Positions 1 to 6,170 of a stretch of 8,322 bases of DNA are shown one piece after another. Source of the DNA: Spirochaetales bacterium (lineage in GTDB: Bacteria > Spirochaetota > Spirochaetia > DSM-27196 > SLAA01); NCBI GenBank assembly GCA_007126415.1, contig SLBH01000197.1:1-8322 (forward strand). The letters are read 5' to 3'. The notes beneath the pieces are model-generated. The model saw only the letters and a program-made list of their open reading frames with translations. It did not search any database and was not told the DNA's origin. The position numbers were made by a program, and so were the translations under genes. How positions within the stretch are numbered: the stretch's first letter is position 1; each line of letters begins with the position of its first letter.

Positions 1-206
1 ATCTGTACGACCGCGACGACCGCGTCGGGAGTTTCCTGGTGACCTCGGTCGACGACATGATCGCCGAGGGCGAGATTAGAAGGCGAGATTTCGTCGACAC
101 GATCAACCTCGGCGACACGGTACTCTTGGAGCGCGATCTGACTGAGGCGTCCGAAACGGTGCGAATGTTCCCTCCACTGTACCGCCGCATTCGCTCGATA
201 CAATAA
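1..206 (+). CDS. 3' end of an unrecognised protein (partial)
   Basis: Only the forward frame whose codons begin at base 3 stays open from the window edge; it ends at TAA 204-206. The other two forward frames hit stops early. About 67 codons are visible, with codon use like the genes downstream. The fragment is hydrophilic and rich in Asp, Glu and Arg, and ends in ...MFPPLYRRIRSIQ. It contains no membrane segment and no motif I recognise, so I assign no function. It ends about 50 bases before the -35 box of the gap promoter and is therefore probably in a separate transcription unit. Being coding is likely; its identity is unknown. Confidence 0.6.
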   Translation, partial: LYDRDDRVGSFLVTSVDDMIAEGEIRRRDFVDTINLGDTVLLERDLTEASETVRMFPPLYRRIRSIQ

Positions 207-212
207 TATCGA
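195..212 (+). repeat. Small inverted repeat across the stop codon of the upstream gene
   Basis: TCGATA (195-200) and TATCGA (207-212) are perfect reverse complements separated by six bases that contain the stop codon. The stem is short and AT-rich, and no T-run follows, so it is a poor terminator candidate. It may be chance. No better terminator is visible between the upstream gene and the gap promoter. Confidence 0.25.
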
Positions 213-254
213 TACCGCAAATCAATTAATCTTCGCTCAATAGGCCGCGTTGCG

Positions 255-284
255 TTGACATCGGCACGTCTTTCTTTGTATCGT
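255..284 (+). promoter_or_regulatory. Sigma70-type promoter of the gap operon
   Basis: A perfect -35 hexamer TTGACA (255-260) is followed after 18 bases by TATCGT (279-284), which matches four of six bases of the -10 consensus. Transcription would begin near 291, giving a leader of roughly 40 bases that ends in a consensus Shine-Dalgarno AGGAGG (320-325), five bases before the gap ATG. Alternative -10 boxes with poorer -35 partners are TAGGCT (293-298) and TAATAT (298-303). No operator palindrome is evident. The surrounding gap (207-330) holds nothing else that I can support. Confidence 0.7.
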
Positions 285-330
285 AGGGCGCGTAGGCTAA
301 TATGAAGCAAGGAATTACGAGGAGGAAGTA

Positions 331-1332
331 ATGAAGCTAGCTATTAACGGATTCGGCCGTATCGGTAGAATGGTATTTAGAATCGCGCTTGAAGAAGGGG
401 TCGATGTGGTCGGCATCAACGACCTTACCGATAACGCCACCTTGGCGCATCTTCTGAAGTACGACTCAACGCAGGGACGCTATCCGGGAAAGGTTGAGCA
501 TGACGATACGCACCTTATTGTCGACGGCAAGAAGTATCGCGTCTCGGCCGAAAAAAGCCCGATCGATATCCCGTGGGGCGACAGCCCGGATGTAGTGGTT
601 GAGTCCACCGGCGTGTTTCGCTCCAAGGAAAGCCCCAAAGGCGGCTACGGCGATCACCTCAAGAACGCAAAGTATCCTGCCAAGAAGGTGGTTCTCACCG
701 TTCCGGCAAAGGACGAGATCGACCGCATGGTCGTACTCGGCGTCAACGACGAAGACCTCAAGCCGGAAGACGTCTGCGTCTCGAACGCGTCCTGTACCAC
801 CAACTGTCTCGCACCGGTCGCCAAGGTGCTGCACGACAACTGGGGCATTGAAAACGGTTTTATGACCACCATTCATGCCTACACCAACGACCAGGTTATT
901 CTCGACGGTCCGCACTCGGATCTGCGCCGCGCGCGCTCCTGCGCGGTAAGCCAGATCCCCACCACTACCGGAGCAGCCAAGGCGGTGGGGAAAGTAATGC
1001 CGGACCTGAAAGGCAAGCTCGACGGCATCGCGGTTCGCGTACCCACCCCCACCGGTTCCTTGGTAGACCTTGTGGCAGACCTCAAGAAACCGGCAACCAC
1101 GGAAGAGATCAACGCCGCGATGAAGGCCGCCGCCGAGGGCCCAATGAAGGGTGTTCTCGAGTATACCGAGGACCCAATCGTGTCGGCCGATATCATCCAT
1201 CACCCGGCGTCCTCGATCTTTGACGCGCAGAGCACGATGGTGATCGGCAACAAGGTGAAGGTTCTCGCGTGGTACGACAACGAGTGGGGCTATTCGTACC
1301 GCGTTGTGGATCTCGCGAAGAAGCTGGTATAG
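331..1332 (+). CDS. gap: Glyceraldehyde-3-phosphate dehydrogenase, type I
   Basis: This cytoplasmic glycolytic enzyme oxidises and phosphorylates glyceraldehyde-3-phosphate to 1,3-bisphosphoglycerate with NAD. The 333-residue length is normal for the family. The Rossmann motif GFGRIGR is at residues 7-13. The active-site segment SNASCTTNC (151-159) supplies the nucleophile Cys155, and His182 in TTIHAYT is its catalytic partner. The C-terminal WYDNEWGYS is at 314-322. Asp31 at the end of the second beta strand favours NAD over NADP. The cofactor-side loop reads DGPH (192-195), with Gly where many NAD enzymes have Leu before the Pro. The ATG at 331 has AGGAGG five bases upstream and starts right at the family's N-terminus. 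It is the first gene after the promoter at 255-284 and lies 19 bases before pgk. Identification is certain; NAD preference is inferred from residues. Confidence 0.98.
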   Translation: MKLAINGFGRIGRMVFRIALEEGVDVVGINDLTDNATLAHLLKYDSTQGRYPGKVEHDDTHLIVDGKKYRVSAEKSPIDIPWGDSPDVVVESTGVFRSKESPKGGYGDHLKNAKYPAKKVVLTVPAKDEIDRMVVLGVNDEDLKPEDVCVSNASCTTNCLAPVAKVLHDNWGIENGFMTTIHAYTNDQVILDGPHSDLRRARSCAVSQIPTTTGAAKAVGKVMPDLKGKLDGIAVRVPTPTGSLVDLVADLKKPATTEEINAAMKAAAEGPMKGVLEYTEDPIVSADIIHHPASSIFDAQSTMVIGNKVKVLAWYDNEWGYSYRVVDLAKKLV

Positions 1333-1351
1333 GCAACATAAGGAGCGCAGT

Positions 1352-2533
1352 ATGGCGGTAAGAAGTATCACGAATGCCGAGGTAAGCGGCAAAAAGGTGC
1401 TGGTGCGGGTAGATTTCAACGTGCCGTTGAAGGACGGGGCGGTGACCGACGACACCCGTATCAAGGCGGCGTTACCCACCATCGAGCATCTGCTGAAGAA
1501 CAACGCCTCCTCGGTGATTCTCATGAGTCACTTAGGGCGGCCGAAAGGCCAACGCGCTCCGGAGTTCAGCCTGAAACCGACCGCCGAGCGGCTCTCCGAG
1601 CTGCTTGGGCGGCCGGTCAAAATGGCCCCGGACGTTGTAGGCCCGGAGGTTGAGCAGATGGTCGGCGCGCTCGGGCAGGGCGATGTTTTGATGCTCGAGA
1701 ACGTGCGCTTTTACAAAGAAGAGACCGACAACGATGCTGAGTTCTCTAAGAAGCTCGCAGCGCTCGCCGATCTCTACGTGAACGACGCGTTCGGCTCGGC
1801 GCACCGCGCTCACGCTTCCACCGAGGGCGTTGCGCATCACCTGCCGTCCTACGCCGGGTTTCTCATCGAGAAGGAAGTTCGCTTCTTTGAGCCGGTTTTG
1901 AAGGATCCGCAGCAACCGATGGTAGCAATTATCGGCGGCGCGAAGGTGTCGTCCAAGATCGGGGTGCTGGAGAGCCTACTGCCGAACTGCCGAACCTTGA
2001 TCATCGGCGGCGGTATGGCCTACACCTTTCTCAAGGCGCAGGGCCACGAGATCGGTAACTCGATGCTGGAGGAAGACTACCTAGACACCGCAAAGGCGTT
2101 GTTGGAGGCGGCCGAGAAAAAGGGCGTCGAGATTGTACTTCCGCTCGACCACATTGTGGCGTCGGAGTTCGGTGAAAACGCAACGCCCGAGGCGGTGGAT
2201 TCGGTTGACGTTCCCGCCGGCAAGCTCGGTATGGATATCGGGCCGAAGACGGTCGCACGGCTCAAGGAGATTATCGGCAACGCCAAGACGGTAGTCTGGA
2301 ACGGCCCGATGGGCGTGTTCGAGTTCGACGCGTTCGCCGGCGGCACGCTCGAGATCGCAAAAGCGGTCGCCGAGTGTAGCGGCACCACCATCGTCGGCGG
2401 CGGCGACTCGGTTGCGGCGGCCAATAAGTTTGAGCTTGCCGAGCGCATGGATCACGTTTCTACCGGTGGCGGCGCGTCGCTGGAGTTCCTTGAAGGGCGC
2501 GTCCTGCCGGGTATTGCGGCGCTTCAAGACTAA
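1352..2533 (+). CDS. pgk: Phosphoglycerate kinase
   Basis: This enzyme transfers the phosphate of 1,3-bisphosphoglycerate to ADP, giving 3-phosphoglycerate and ATP, directly using the product of gap. Its 393 residues are typical of bacterial PGK. The N-terminal substrate domain shows RVDFNVP (19-25), SHLGRP (59-64) and ENVRF (116-120). The C-terminal nucleotide domain shows GGAKVSSK (195-202), WNGPMGVFE (316-324), GGGDS (349-353) and the closing STGGGAS (370-376). The frame is open upstream, but ATG 1352 is chosen because AAGGAG (1340-1345) lies six bases before it and the protein then begins at the usual family position. It follows gap by 19 bases and is surely co-transcribed. It is a separate gene from tpiA, not the fused PGK-TIM found in Thermotoga, though the tpiA frame is open across the junction. 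Confidence 0.98.
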   Translation: MAVRSITNAEVSGKKVLVRVDFNVPLKDGAVTDDTRIKAALPTIEHLLKNNASSVILMSHLGRPKGQRAPEFSLKPTAERLSELLGRPVKMAPDVVGPEVEQMVGALGQGDVLMLENVRFYKEETDNDAEFSKKLAALADLYVNDAFGSAHRAHASTEGVAHHLPSYAGFLIEKEVRFFEPVLKDPQQPMVAIIGGAKVSSKIGVLESLLPNCRTLIIGGGMAYTFLKAQGHEIGNSMLEEDYLDTAKALLEAAEKKGVEIVLPLDHIVASEFGENATPEAVDSVDVPAGKLGMDIGPKTVARLKEIIGNAKTVVWNGPMGVFEFDAFAGGTLEIAKAVAECSGTTIVGGGDSVAAANKFELAERMDHVSTGGGASLEFLEGRVLPGIAALQD

Positions 2534-2559
2534 CGGCAACACTCACGGGTATAGATTAG

Positions 2560-2583
2560 CGGCCGCGCCGAAGGGCGCGGCCG
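2560..2583 (+). promoter_or_regulatory. Perfect GC hairpin between pgk and tpiA
   Basis: CGGCCGCGCC (2560-2569) and GGCGCGGCCG (2574-2583) form a perfect ten-pair, all-GC stem closed by the tetraloop GAAG. It fills the second half of the pgk/tpiA gap. No T-run follows, so it is unlikely to be an intrinsic terminator, although it could pause or partly block polymerase. Its position suggests a 3' stabiliser for gap-pgk mRNA or a control on tpiA translation. The structure is direct; the role is inferred. Confidence 0.7.
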
Positions 2584-2591
2584 AAATGAAC

Positions 2592-2606
2592 AAGGGGATT
2601 GTTTTG
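2592..2606 (+). promoter_or_regulatory. Ribosome binding site and TTG start of tpiA
   Basis: AAGGGG (2592-2597) lies six bases before TTG 2604-2606, a good spacing. The upstream alternative, ATG 2586, is only two bases from the base of the 2560-2583 hairpin, and its only candidate ribosome binding sequence (2571-2575) is in the loop and stem. The TTG start also puts the conserved N-terminal Asn/Lys motif at the usual distance from Met1. Translation from TTG therefore looks more likely. Confidence 0.65.
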
Positions 2607-3359
2607 CGAAGATCATTTATTGCCGGAAACTGGAAAATGCACTACACCACCGGCGAGGCGATGGAGTTGGCCGAGGCGCTGACCCGGGAACTCAAAGACT
2701 CGCCTCACCGTCTGCTGATTGCTCCGCCGTTTACCGCGCTGTCGGCGGTACAGGGGGTGGTGCGCGGCAGCAACATCATGCTCGGGGCGCAGAACATGGC
2801 GCAGGCCGAGAGCGGCGCGCACACCGGCGAGGTCTCGGTCGGCATGCTTAAAGATCTCGGCATAGAGGCCGTGATTCTCGGGCACTCGGAACGTCGCCAC
2901 GTGTACGGCGAAACCAACGAACTCGTCAACAAGAAGGTGAAGCTCGCGCTGCAGCACGGGCTCGAGGTTATCGTGTGCGTTGGGGAAACCCTTGAAGAGC
3001 GCGAGGGCGGCCGCGCCGAAGCGGTCACCGAAGAACAACTGTTCGGCTCGCTCGCCGGGGTGTCTGAGCAGGAGCTCGCGAAGGTAACGGTGGCGTACGA
3101 GCCGGTTTGGGCCATCGGCACCGGAAAGACCGCCACACCGGAAGATGCCGACGCAATGCACGCATTCATCCGCCGGCGCATCGGCGAGGAATACAGCGCC
3201 GCAGCCGCGGAGTCGCTGATCATTCAGTACGGTGGTTCGGTGAAGCCCGACAACGTCAAGGAACTCATGGCGAAGGAGAATATCGACGGTGCACTCGTCG
3301 GCGGGGCATCTCTCAAGACCGAGACGTTTCTCCCGATTGCACAGTACGAGAAAGCCTGA
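2604..3359 (+). CDS. tpiA: Triosephosphate isomerase
   Basis: This cytoplasmic enzyme interconverts dihydroxyacetone phosphate and glyceraldehyde-3-phosphate, feeding the gap reaction. From TTG 2604 the protein has 251 residues, the normal TIM size. Residues expected at the active site are all present: Asn9 and Lys11 in AGNWKMH, His94 in ILGHSERR (91-98) and the catalytic base Glu166 in AYEPVWAIGTG (164-174), which includes the mobile loop 6. Phosphate-binding segments YGGSVKP (209-215) and LVGGASL (231-237) follow. Starting at ATG 2586 would add six residues (MNKGIV) ahead of position 1; I prefer TTG because of its ribosome binding site and the hairpin just upstream. The gap from pgk is 70 bases and from secG 17 bases, so it is part of the same operon. 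Function is certain; the start is moderately sure. Confidence 0.96.
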   Translation: MRRSFIAGNWKMHYTTGEAMELAEALTRELKDSPHRLLIAPPFTALSAVQGVVRGSNIMLGAQNMAQAESGAHTGEVSVGMLKDLGIEAVILGHSERRHVYGETNELVNKKVKLALQHGLEVIVCVGETLEEREGGRAEAVTEEQLFGSLAGVSEQELAKVTVAYEPVWAIGTGKTATPEDADAMHAFIRRRIGEEYSAAAAESLIIQYGGSVKPDNVKELMAKENIDGALVGGASLKTETFLPIAQYEKA

Positions 3360-3376
3360 TATTCTACGGCGTATCT

Positions 3377-3760
3377 ATGGAAACACTGAGTATTCTATTA
3401 ATAGGCGTGTTCGTCATCAGTGCGCTTCTTCTCATCGTCCTGGTTATGATGCAGGACGAGGGTGGTGAAGGACTGGGCGGTATTTTCGGTGGTGGAGGTT
3501 CGGGTTCGCAGGTCGGAAACCGGTCCGGTAACATTCTTACGAAAACCACCTCTATTCTCGGCGCGGTATTTTTTCTTACCGCGTTTGGCGTCGCTTGGTT
3601 GAATCGCACTCCCGAAGAAGGCGACGTAGAGGCCGCTGCGCGGCGCATGGAAGGCGGCGCGGTTGAGTGGTGGCTCGAGGATGAAGACGATCCTGCAGAT
3701 GAACCGTTCGGCTTTGAGGACGACGAGCTCTTCATGCCGGACGAACAGCCGGCTGAGTAA
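3377..3760 (+). CDS. secG: Preprotein translocase subunit SecG with an acidic C-terminal tail
   Basis: SecG is the small accessory subunit of the SecYEG channel in the inner membrane and assists SecA-driven export. The 127-residue protein shows the family pattern: a first membrane helix (about 3-25), the loop QDEGGEGLGGIFGGGGSGS (26-44) matching the usual Gln followed by a Gly/Phe-rich stretch, and a second helix (about 57-75). From about residue 78 onward it carries an extra tail of roughly 50 residues dominated by Asp and Glu, with a WW pair at 98-99 and a few Pro and Phe. Many SecG proteins end soon after helix 2. ATG 3377 is the only reasonable start, since the helix begins at once; no clear Shine-Dalgarno precedes it, so coupling to tpiA (17-base gap) is likely. 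SecG identity is well supported; the tail has no known role. Confidence 0.9.
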   Translation: METLSILLIGVFVISALLLIVLVMMQDEGGEGLGGIFGGGGSGSQVGNRSGNILTKTTSILGAVFFLTAFGVAWLNRTPEEGDVEAAARRMEGGAVEWWLEDEDDPADEPFGFEDDELFMPDEQPAE

Positions 3761-3800
3761 GCGATAACGGTCGTTGCGGCGAGTACGCGGCGGCCGTCGC
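3761..3800 (+). promoter_or_regulatory. Long hairpin between secG and the flavodoxin-like gene
   Basis: Immediately after the secG stop, GCGA (3761-3764) pairs with TCGC (3797-3800). After a three-base bulge (TAA, 3765-3767), 3768-3778 pairs with 3786-3796 in eleven pairs, three of them G-U, closing a seven-base loop. Only two Ts follow, so this is not a typical terminator. The next gene's GAGGA (3803-3807) begins three bases beyond the stem. It resembles the pgk/tpiA hairpin in position and GC content. It may stabilise upstream mRNA or tune downstream translation; the role is inferred. Confidence 0.6.
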
Positions 3801-3816
3801 TTGAGGACGATGCTTC

Positions 3817-4242
3817 ATGGTGCGCGCCGCAGTAGTCTTTTATCCCAACGGAAGTCGCGAGAAACTCCTTGCGGTTGCCAAGGCGCTCGCCAAAGGTATT
3901 GAATCCCGAGGCCATCAGGTAGACGTGATAGACGGCTCGCGCGATCTCCACACTAAGCTCACCGCATACCAGTACATCGCGGTTGGCTCTGAGCCCGCGT
4001 CGTTTATCAGCAGTAAGATCGCGCCCGAGCTTGGGCGGTTTCTCGCGCAAGCCGGCATGGTCGGCGGCAAGCGCTGCTTCGGTTTCGTGCTGAAGAAAGG
4101 CTTCACCAGCAACCGGGCGTTACGCAATCTCATGAAAGTGATGGAAGCCGAGGGCATGTTCTTGCGATTCTCCGAGGTCCTGGGTTCGCCGGAAGATGCG
4201 GAGGAGGTTGGAAAGCGGCTACTCGTTGAGCAGACCGGCTAA
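3817..4242 (+). CDS. Flavodoxin-fold-like protein of unknown function
   Basis: This 141-residue soluble protein has the alternating strand/helix pattern of a flavodoxin: strand AAVVFYP (4-10), a loop and helix (about 11-31), strand HQVDVID (33-39), strand YQYIAVGSEP (51-60), a helix (about 68-80), then GGKRCFGFVLKKG (83-95). The segment after the second strand (51-95) resembles the flavodoxin stretch where a Gly-Ser loop precedes a helix and a GKK-type strand. However, the first loop reads YPNGSREKL instead of the usual Ser/Thr-rich TGNT-type phosphate loop, and the next loop lacks a clear stacking Trp or Tyr. FMN binding is thus doubtful. ATG 3817 has GAGGA nine bases upstream, just after a hairpin. 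It lies 30 bases before the J-domain gene. Fold assignment is by pattern only; no substrate or partner can be named. Confidence 0.6.
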   Translation: MVRAAVVFYPNGSREKLLAVAKALAKGIESRGHQVDVIDGSRDLHTKLTAYQYIAVGSEPASFISSKIAPELGRFLAQAGMVGGKRCFGFVLKKGFTSNRALRNLMKVMEAEGMFLRFSEVLGSPEDAEEVGKRLLVEQTG

Positions 4243-4272
4243 GCAGGTAAGCAGCGGTCACACGGACTACGC

Positions 4273-5070
4273 ATGGCAACGTATTACGAGCTTCTGGGCG
4301 TTTCGTCCGGTGCTTCACAAAGTGAAATCAAACAAGCCTTTCGCAGACGCGCGAAGGAATTCCACCCCGACCTCGTGCACGATCGCGCCGACGCGCTGCA
4401 GCGGATGCAGCAGCTTGTCGCGGCGTACAAAACGCTTATCGATGCGGATGAGCGTGCGCAGTACGATCGGCTCAACGCCGTGGTGCCCGACGAGGACAAG
4501 TTTGATTATCGCGAGTTCCTGCGTCGGCGACGAGATGATCCCGTCAGTCAATCCAAGCTCATTTTCTTCGACTTACTGCACAACAACGAGCCCGACGCGC
4601 TTGCGTTGTACGACGACCTCGTCGGTGAGGGCTGGTTCGACCTTTCGGTGCACCTCGACCGCGAGGACTTCATGGACTGCGCGTTTTTGCTTGCCGAGGA
4701 GTACGAGCAGCGTAATGAACTCACGCGGTCGTATCGGCTGCTGATGAAGATTGTTGCGCTCGAGATCGAGAAGCCGTATTTTCGCCATTTTTTTGCCGAG
4801 GTTACCGGTCGGTTGCGCTCGATCGTTTGCACCAAAATGCCGGGTAGGGTGGAGCCGCAGCGAATTCTGAGGTATCTTGAAGAACTGATAGCGCTTAATT
4901 TGTCACGCCAGGATACCGCGCAGTACCTCAAAAAGGCCGCTGAGTTACACCTCGCAGAACGGCGCGCCGAGACTGCGCTGCGGTACCTCGATCGAGGGCT
5001 GCAGTTCGATCAACGGCTTGGCGGTGCTAAGCGACTTCGAGAAAAGATTGACGCCGGCCTTCAGGCGTGA
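4273..5070 (+). CDS. J-domain (DnaJ-like) co-chaperone with a helical C-terminal region
   Basis: Residues 2-68 form a clear J-domain: YYELLGVSSGAS (4-15), basic helix II (about 18-30), the HPD tripeptide at 31-33 that stimulates DnaK's ATPase, and a third helix ending in DERAQYDRL (59-67). The Gly/Phe-rich and zinc-finger regions of true DnaJ are missing, so this is a class C-type J protein, not the general dnaJ. A charged linker FDYREFLRRRRDD (77-89) leads to an entirely helical-looking remainder (about 95-265), whose last part (217-263) resembles TPR helices. There is no signal peptide or membrane helix, so it is cytoplasmic. ATG 4273 is the start because the J-domain begins at once; no good Shine-Dalgarno is visible. 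The specialised C-terminus presumably recruits DnaK to a particular client, which I cannot name. Its neighbours suggest export or envelope work, by inference. Confidence 0.85.
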   Translation: MATYYELLGVSSGASQSEIKQAFRRRAKEFHPDLVHDRADALQRMQQLVAAYKTLIDADERAQYDRLNAVVPDEDKFDYREFLRRRRDDPVSQSKLIFFDLLHNNEPDALALYDDLVGEGWFDLSVHLDREDFMDCAFLLAEEYEQRNELTRSYRLLMKIVALEIEKPYFRHFFAEVTGRLRSIVCTKMPGRVEPQRILRYLEELIALNLSRQDTAQYLKKAAELHLAERRAETALRYLDRGLQFDQRLGGAKRLREKIDAGLQA

Positions 5071-5107
5071 TGGCGCAACGGAAGGGGCGTCGAGGAGTGC
5101 GAAACGC

Positions 5108-6163
5108 ATGCTAAAATATGGAATCGGGCGTTTGCTCGTTATCGCGGCAGGTGCGCTGAGTGTGCTGATACCCGCACAGCTGGGAGCGCAGGTACTGGAT
5201 CAGCCGGTCGCGATTGTCCGCTTCGAAGAGACCGTGAACATCGGACAGCGCGAGCTGAGGCGTCAGGTTGAGTTCATTGAGCAACAGATCCAGCAACGGC
5301 TGACCAAGGATCACCGCAAAGAGGTGCTCGAGGCCAAGATTGCGGAGGTTCTGATCATGCAGGCCGCCGAGCGCGACGGCATCGAGGTCTCGCGCGGGGA
5401 ACTGCAGCAGGGCATCGACCAACAGCGGCAGAGCGTGAACCGGCAACTCAGTGAGGAGCAGTTCCGTGATCTCATTGAGCGCGAGATGGATATGGAGTGG
5501 GACGAGTACGTTGATGAGGTGCGGCAGCGCCTCGTTCAAGAGCGCTACGTGCTCGAGAGCCGCCGTGAGATGTTTGAAGCGGTTGAGAATCCCAGTGAGC
5601 GAGAGATTCGGCGGGTGTACGAGGAGAACGCAAGTGAGTTCATGAACCCGGCGATGATTCGCTTTAATCACATCTTTTTCGATACACGCAACGTCGAGAG
5701 CAGCGCCCGCTCCGAGAAGCGCGAGAAGGCCGATGAGTTGTGGTCCGAGATAGTGACGGGTGAGCGTAGCTTTGAGGACATCATGCGCGCCGCCGACGAC
5801 GATACCACCTTCAGCGGCGGCGATTTTGGGTATCTGCTACGTGGGGAGTATCAGAATCTCTCGGTCCTCGGCCAAGACTTTATCGACGAGATGTTCGAGC
5901 TCGAGGAGGGCGACGTAGAGGGTGTGATCGAGTCAAACGCGGGGTATCACATTGTACAGGTCCGCGACCGCAGGCGCGCTCGCGTGCTCGACCTCGATGA
6001 CCCGTTGTTTCCCGGGCAGAACGTCACGGTTCGCAATCAGATCGAGAACTACCTCATGATGGAGGAGCAACAGAGCCTGTTCCAACGCGCTCTTCAGGAA
6101 GTGGTCGATGAGCTTCGCGACGAGGCCGACGTGACGGTATACGAAGACAGGCTGGATTGGTAG
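5108..6163 (+). CDS. Exported SurA/PrsA-type parvulin peptidyl-prolyl isomerase
   Basis: This is a probable periplasmic chaperone with a rotamase domain, helping exported or outer-membrane proteins fold. The 351-residue protein opens with a signal peptide: basic start, hydrophobic run (about 9-23) and a likely type I cleavage after LGA (25-27). A SurA-N-like helical region (about 31-178) follows. A parvulin domain (about 182-288) starts with MIRFNHIFF and includes the diagnostic FSGGDFGYL (235-243) and SNAGYHIVQV (276-285). A helix (about 305-338) and a last strand ending in Trp351 close it, as in SurA/PrsA proteins. There is one parvulin domain rather than SurA's two. The frame is open further upstream, but ATG 5108 is right because it exposes the signal peptide and has GAGGAG (5092-5097) ten bases before it. 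It lies 37 bases after the J-domain gene and seven before nusB. The family is sure; equivalence to surA is not. Confidence 0.88.
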   Translation: MLKYGIGRLLVIAAGALSVLIPAQLGAQVLDQPVAIVRFEETVNIGQRELRRQVEFIEQQIQQRLTKDHRKEVLEAKIAEVLIMQAAERDGIEVSRGELQQGIDQQRQSVNRQLSEEQFRDLIEREMDMEWDEYVDEVRQRLVQERYVLESRREMFEAVENPSEREIRRVYEENASEFMNPAMIRFNHIFFDTRNVESSARSEKREKADELWSEIVTGERSFEDIMRAADDDTTFSGGDFGYLLRGEYQNLSVLGQDFIDEMFELEEGDVEGVIESNAGYHIVQVRDRRRARVLDLDDPLFPGQNVTVRNQIENYLMMEEQQSLFQRALQEVVDELRDEADVTVYEDRLDW

Positions 6164-6170
6164 CGAAGGG

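Noticed and set aside
207..330. Search for a terminator, riboswitch or small gene before gap
   Set aside because: Beyond the promoter, the ribosome binding site and a weak inverted repeat, no structured leader or open frame with a start signal is evident; the leader after the predicted start is too short for a riboswitch.
466..1524. Long antisense open frame (352 codons) opposite gap and the start of pgk
   Set aside because: It mirrors highly conserved gap and pgk coding sequence, its protein has no recognisable domain, and it arises from the GC-rich third codon positions of the sense genes.
2560..2583. Hairpin as an intrinsic terminator after pgk
   Set aside because: No T-run follows the stem, and tpiA, the next pathway gene, follows within about 20 bases without an evident promoter.
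2412..2603. Upstream extension of tpiA into pgk
   Set aside because: The added residues resemble nothing in the TIM family and overlap pgk; TTG 2604 with AAGGGG gives the normal length.
3107..3376. Upstream extension of secG through the end of tpiA
   Set aside because: It is the out-of-frame reading of tpiA; SecG's first membrane helix begins at ATG 3377.
3761..3800. Hairpin as an intrinsic terminator after secG
   Set aside because: Only two Ts follow the stem and I found no promoter between it and the next gene.
5018..5107. Upstream start for the parvulin gene inside the J-domain gene
   Set aside because: It would put 30 hydrophilic residues before a clear signal peptide; ATG 5108 has its own GAGGAG.
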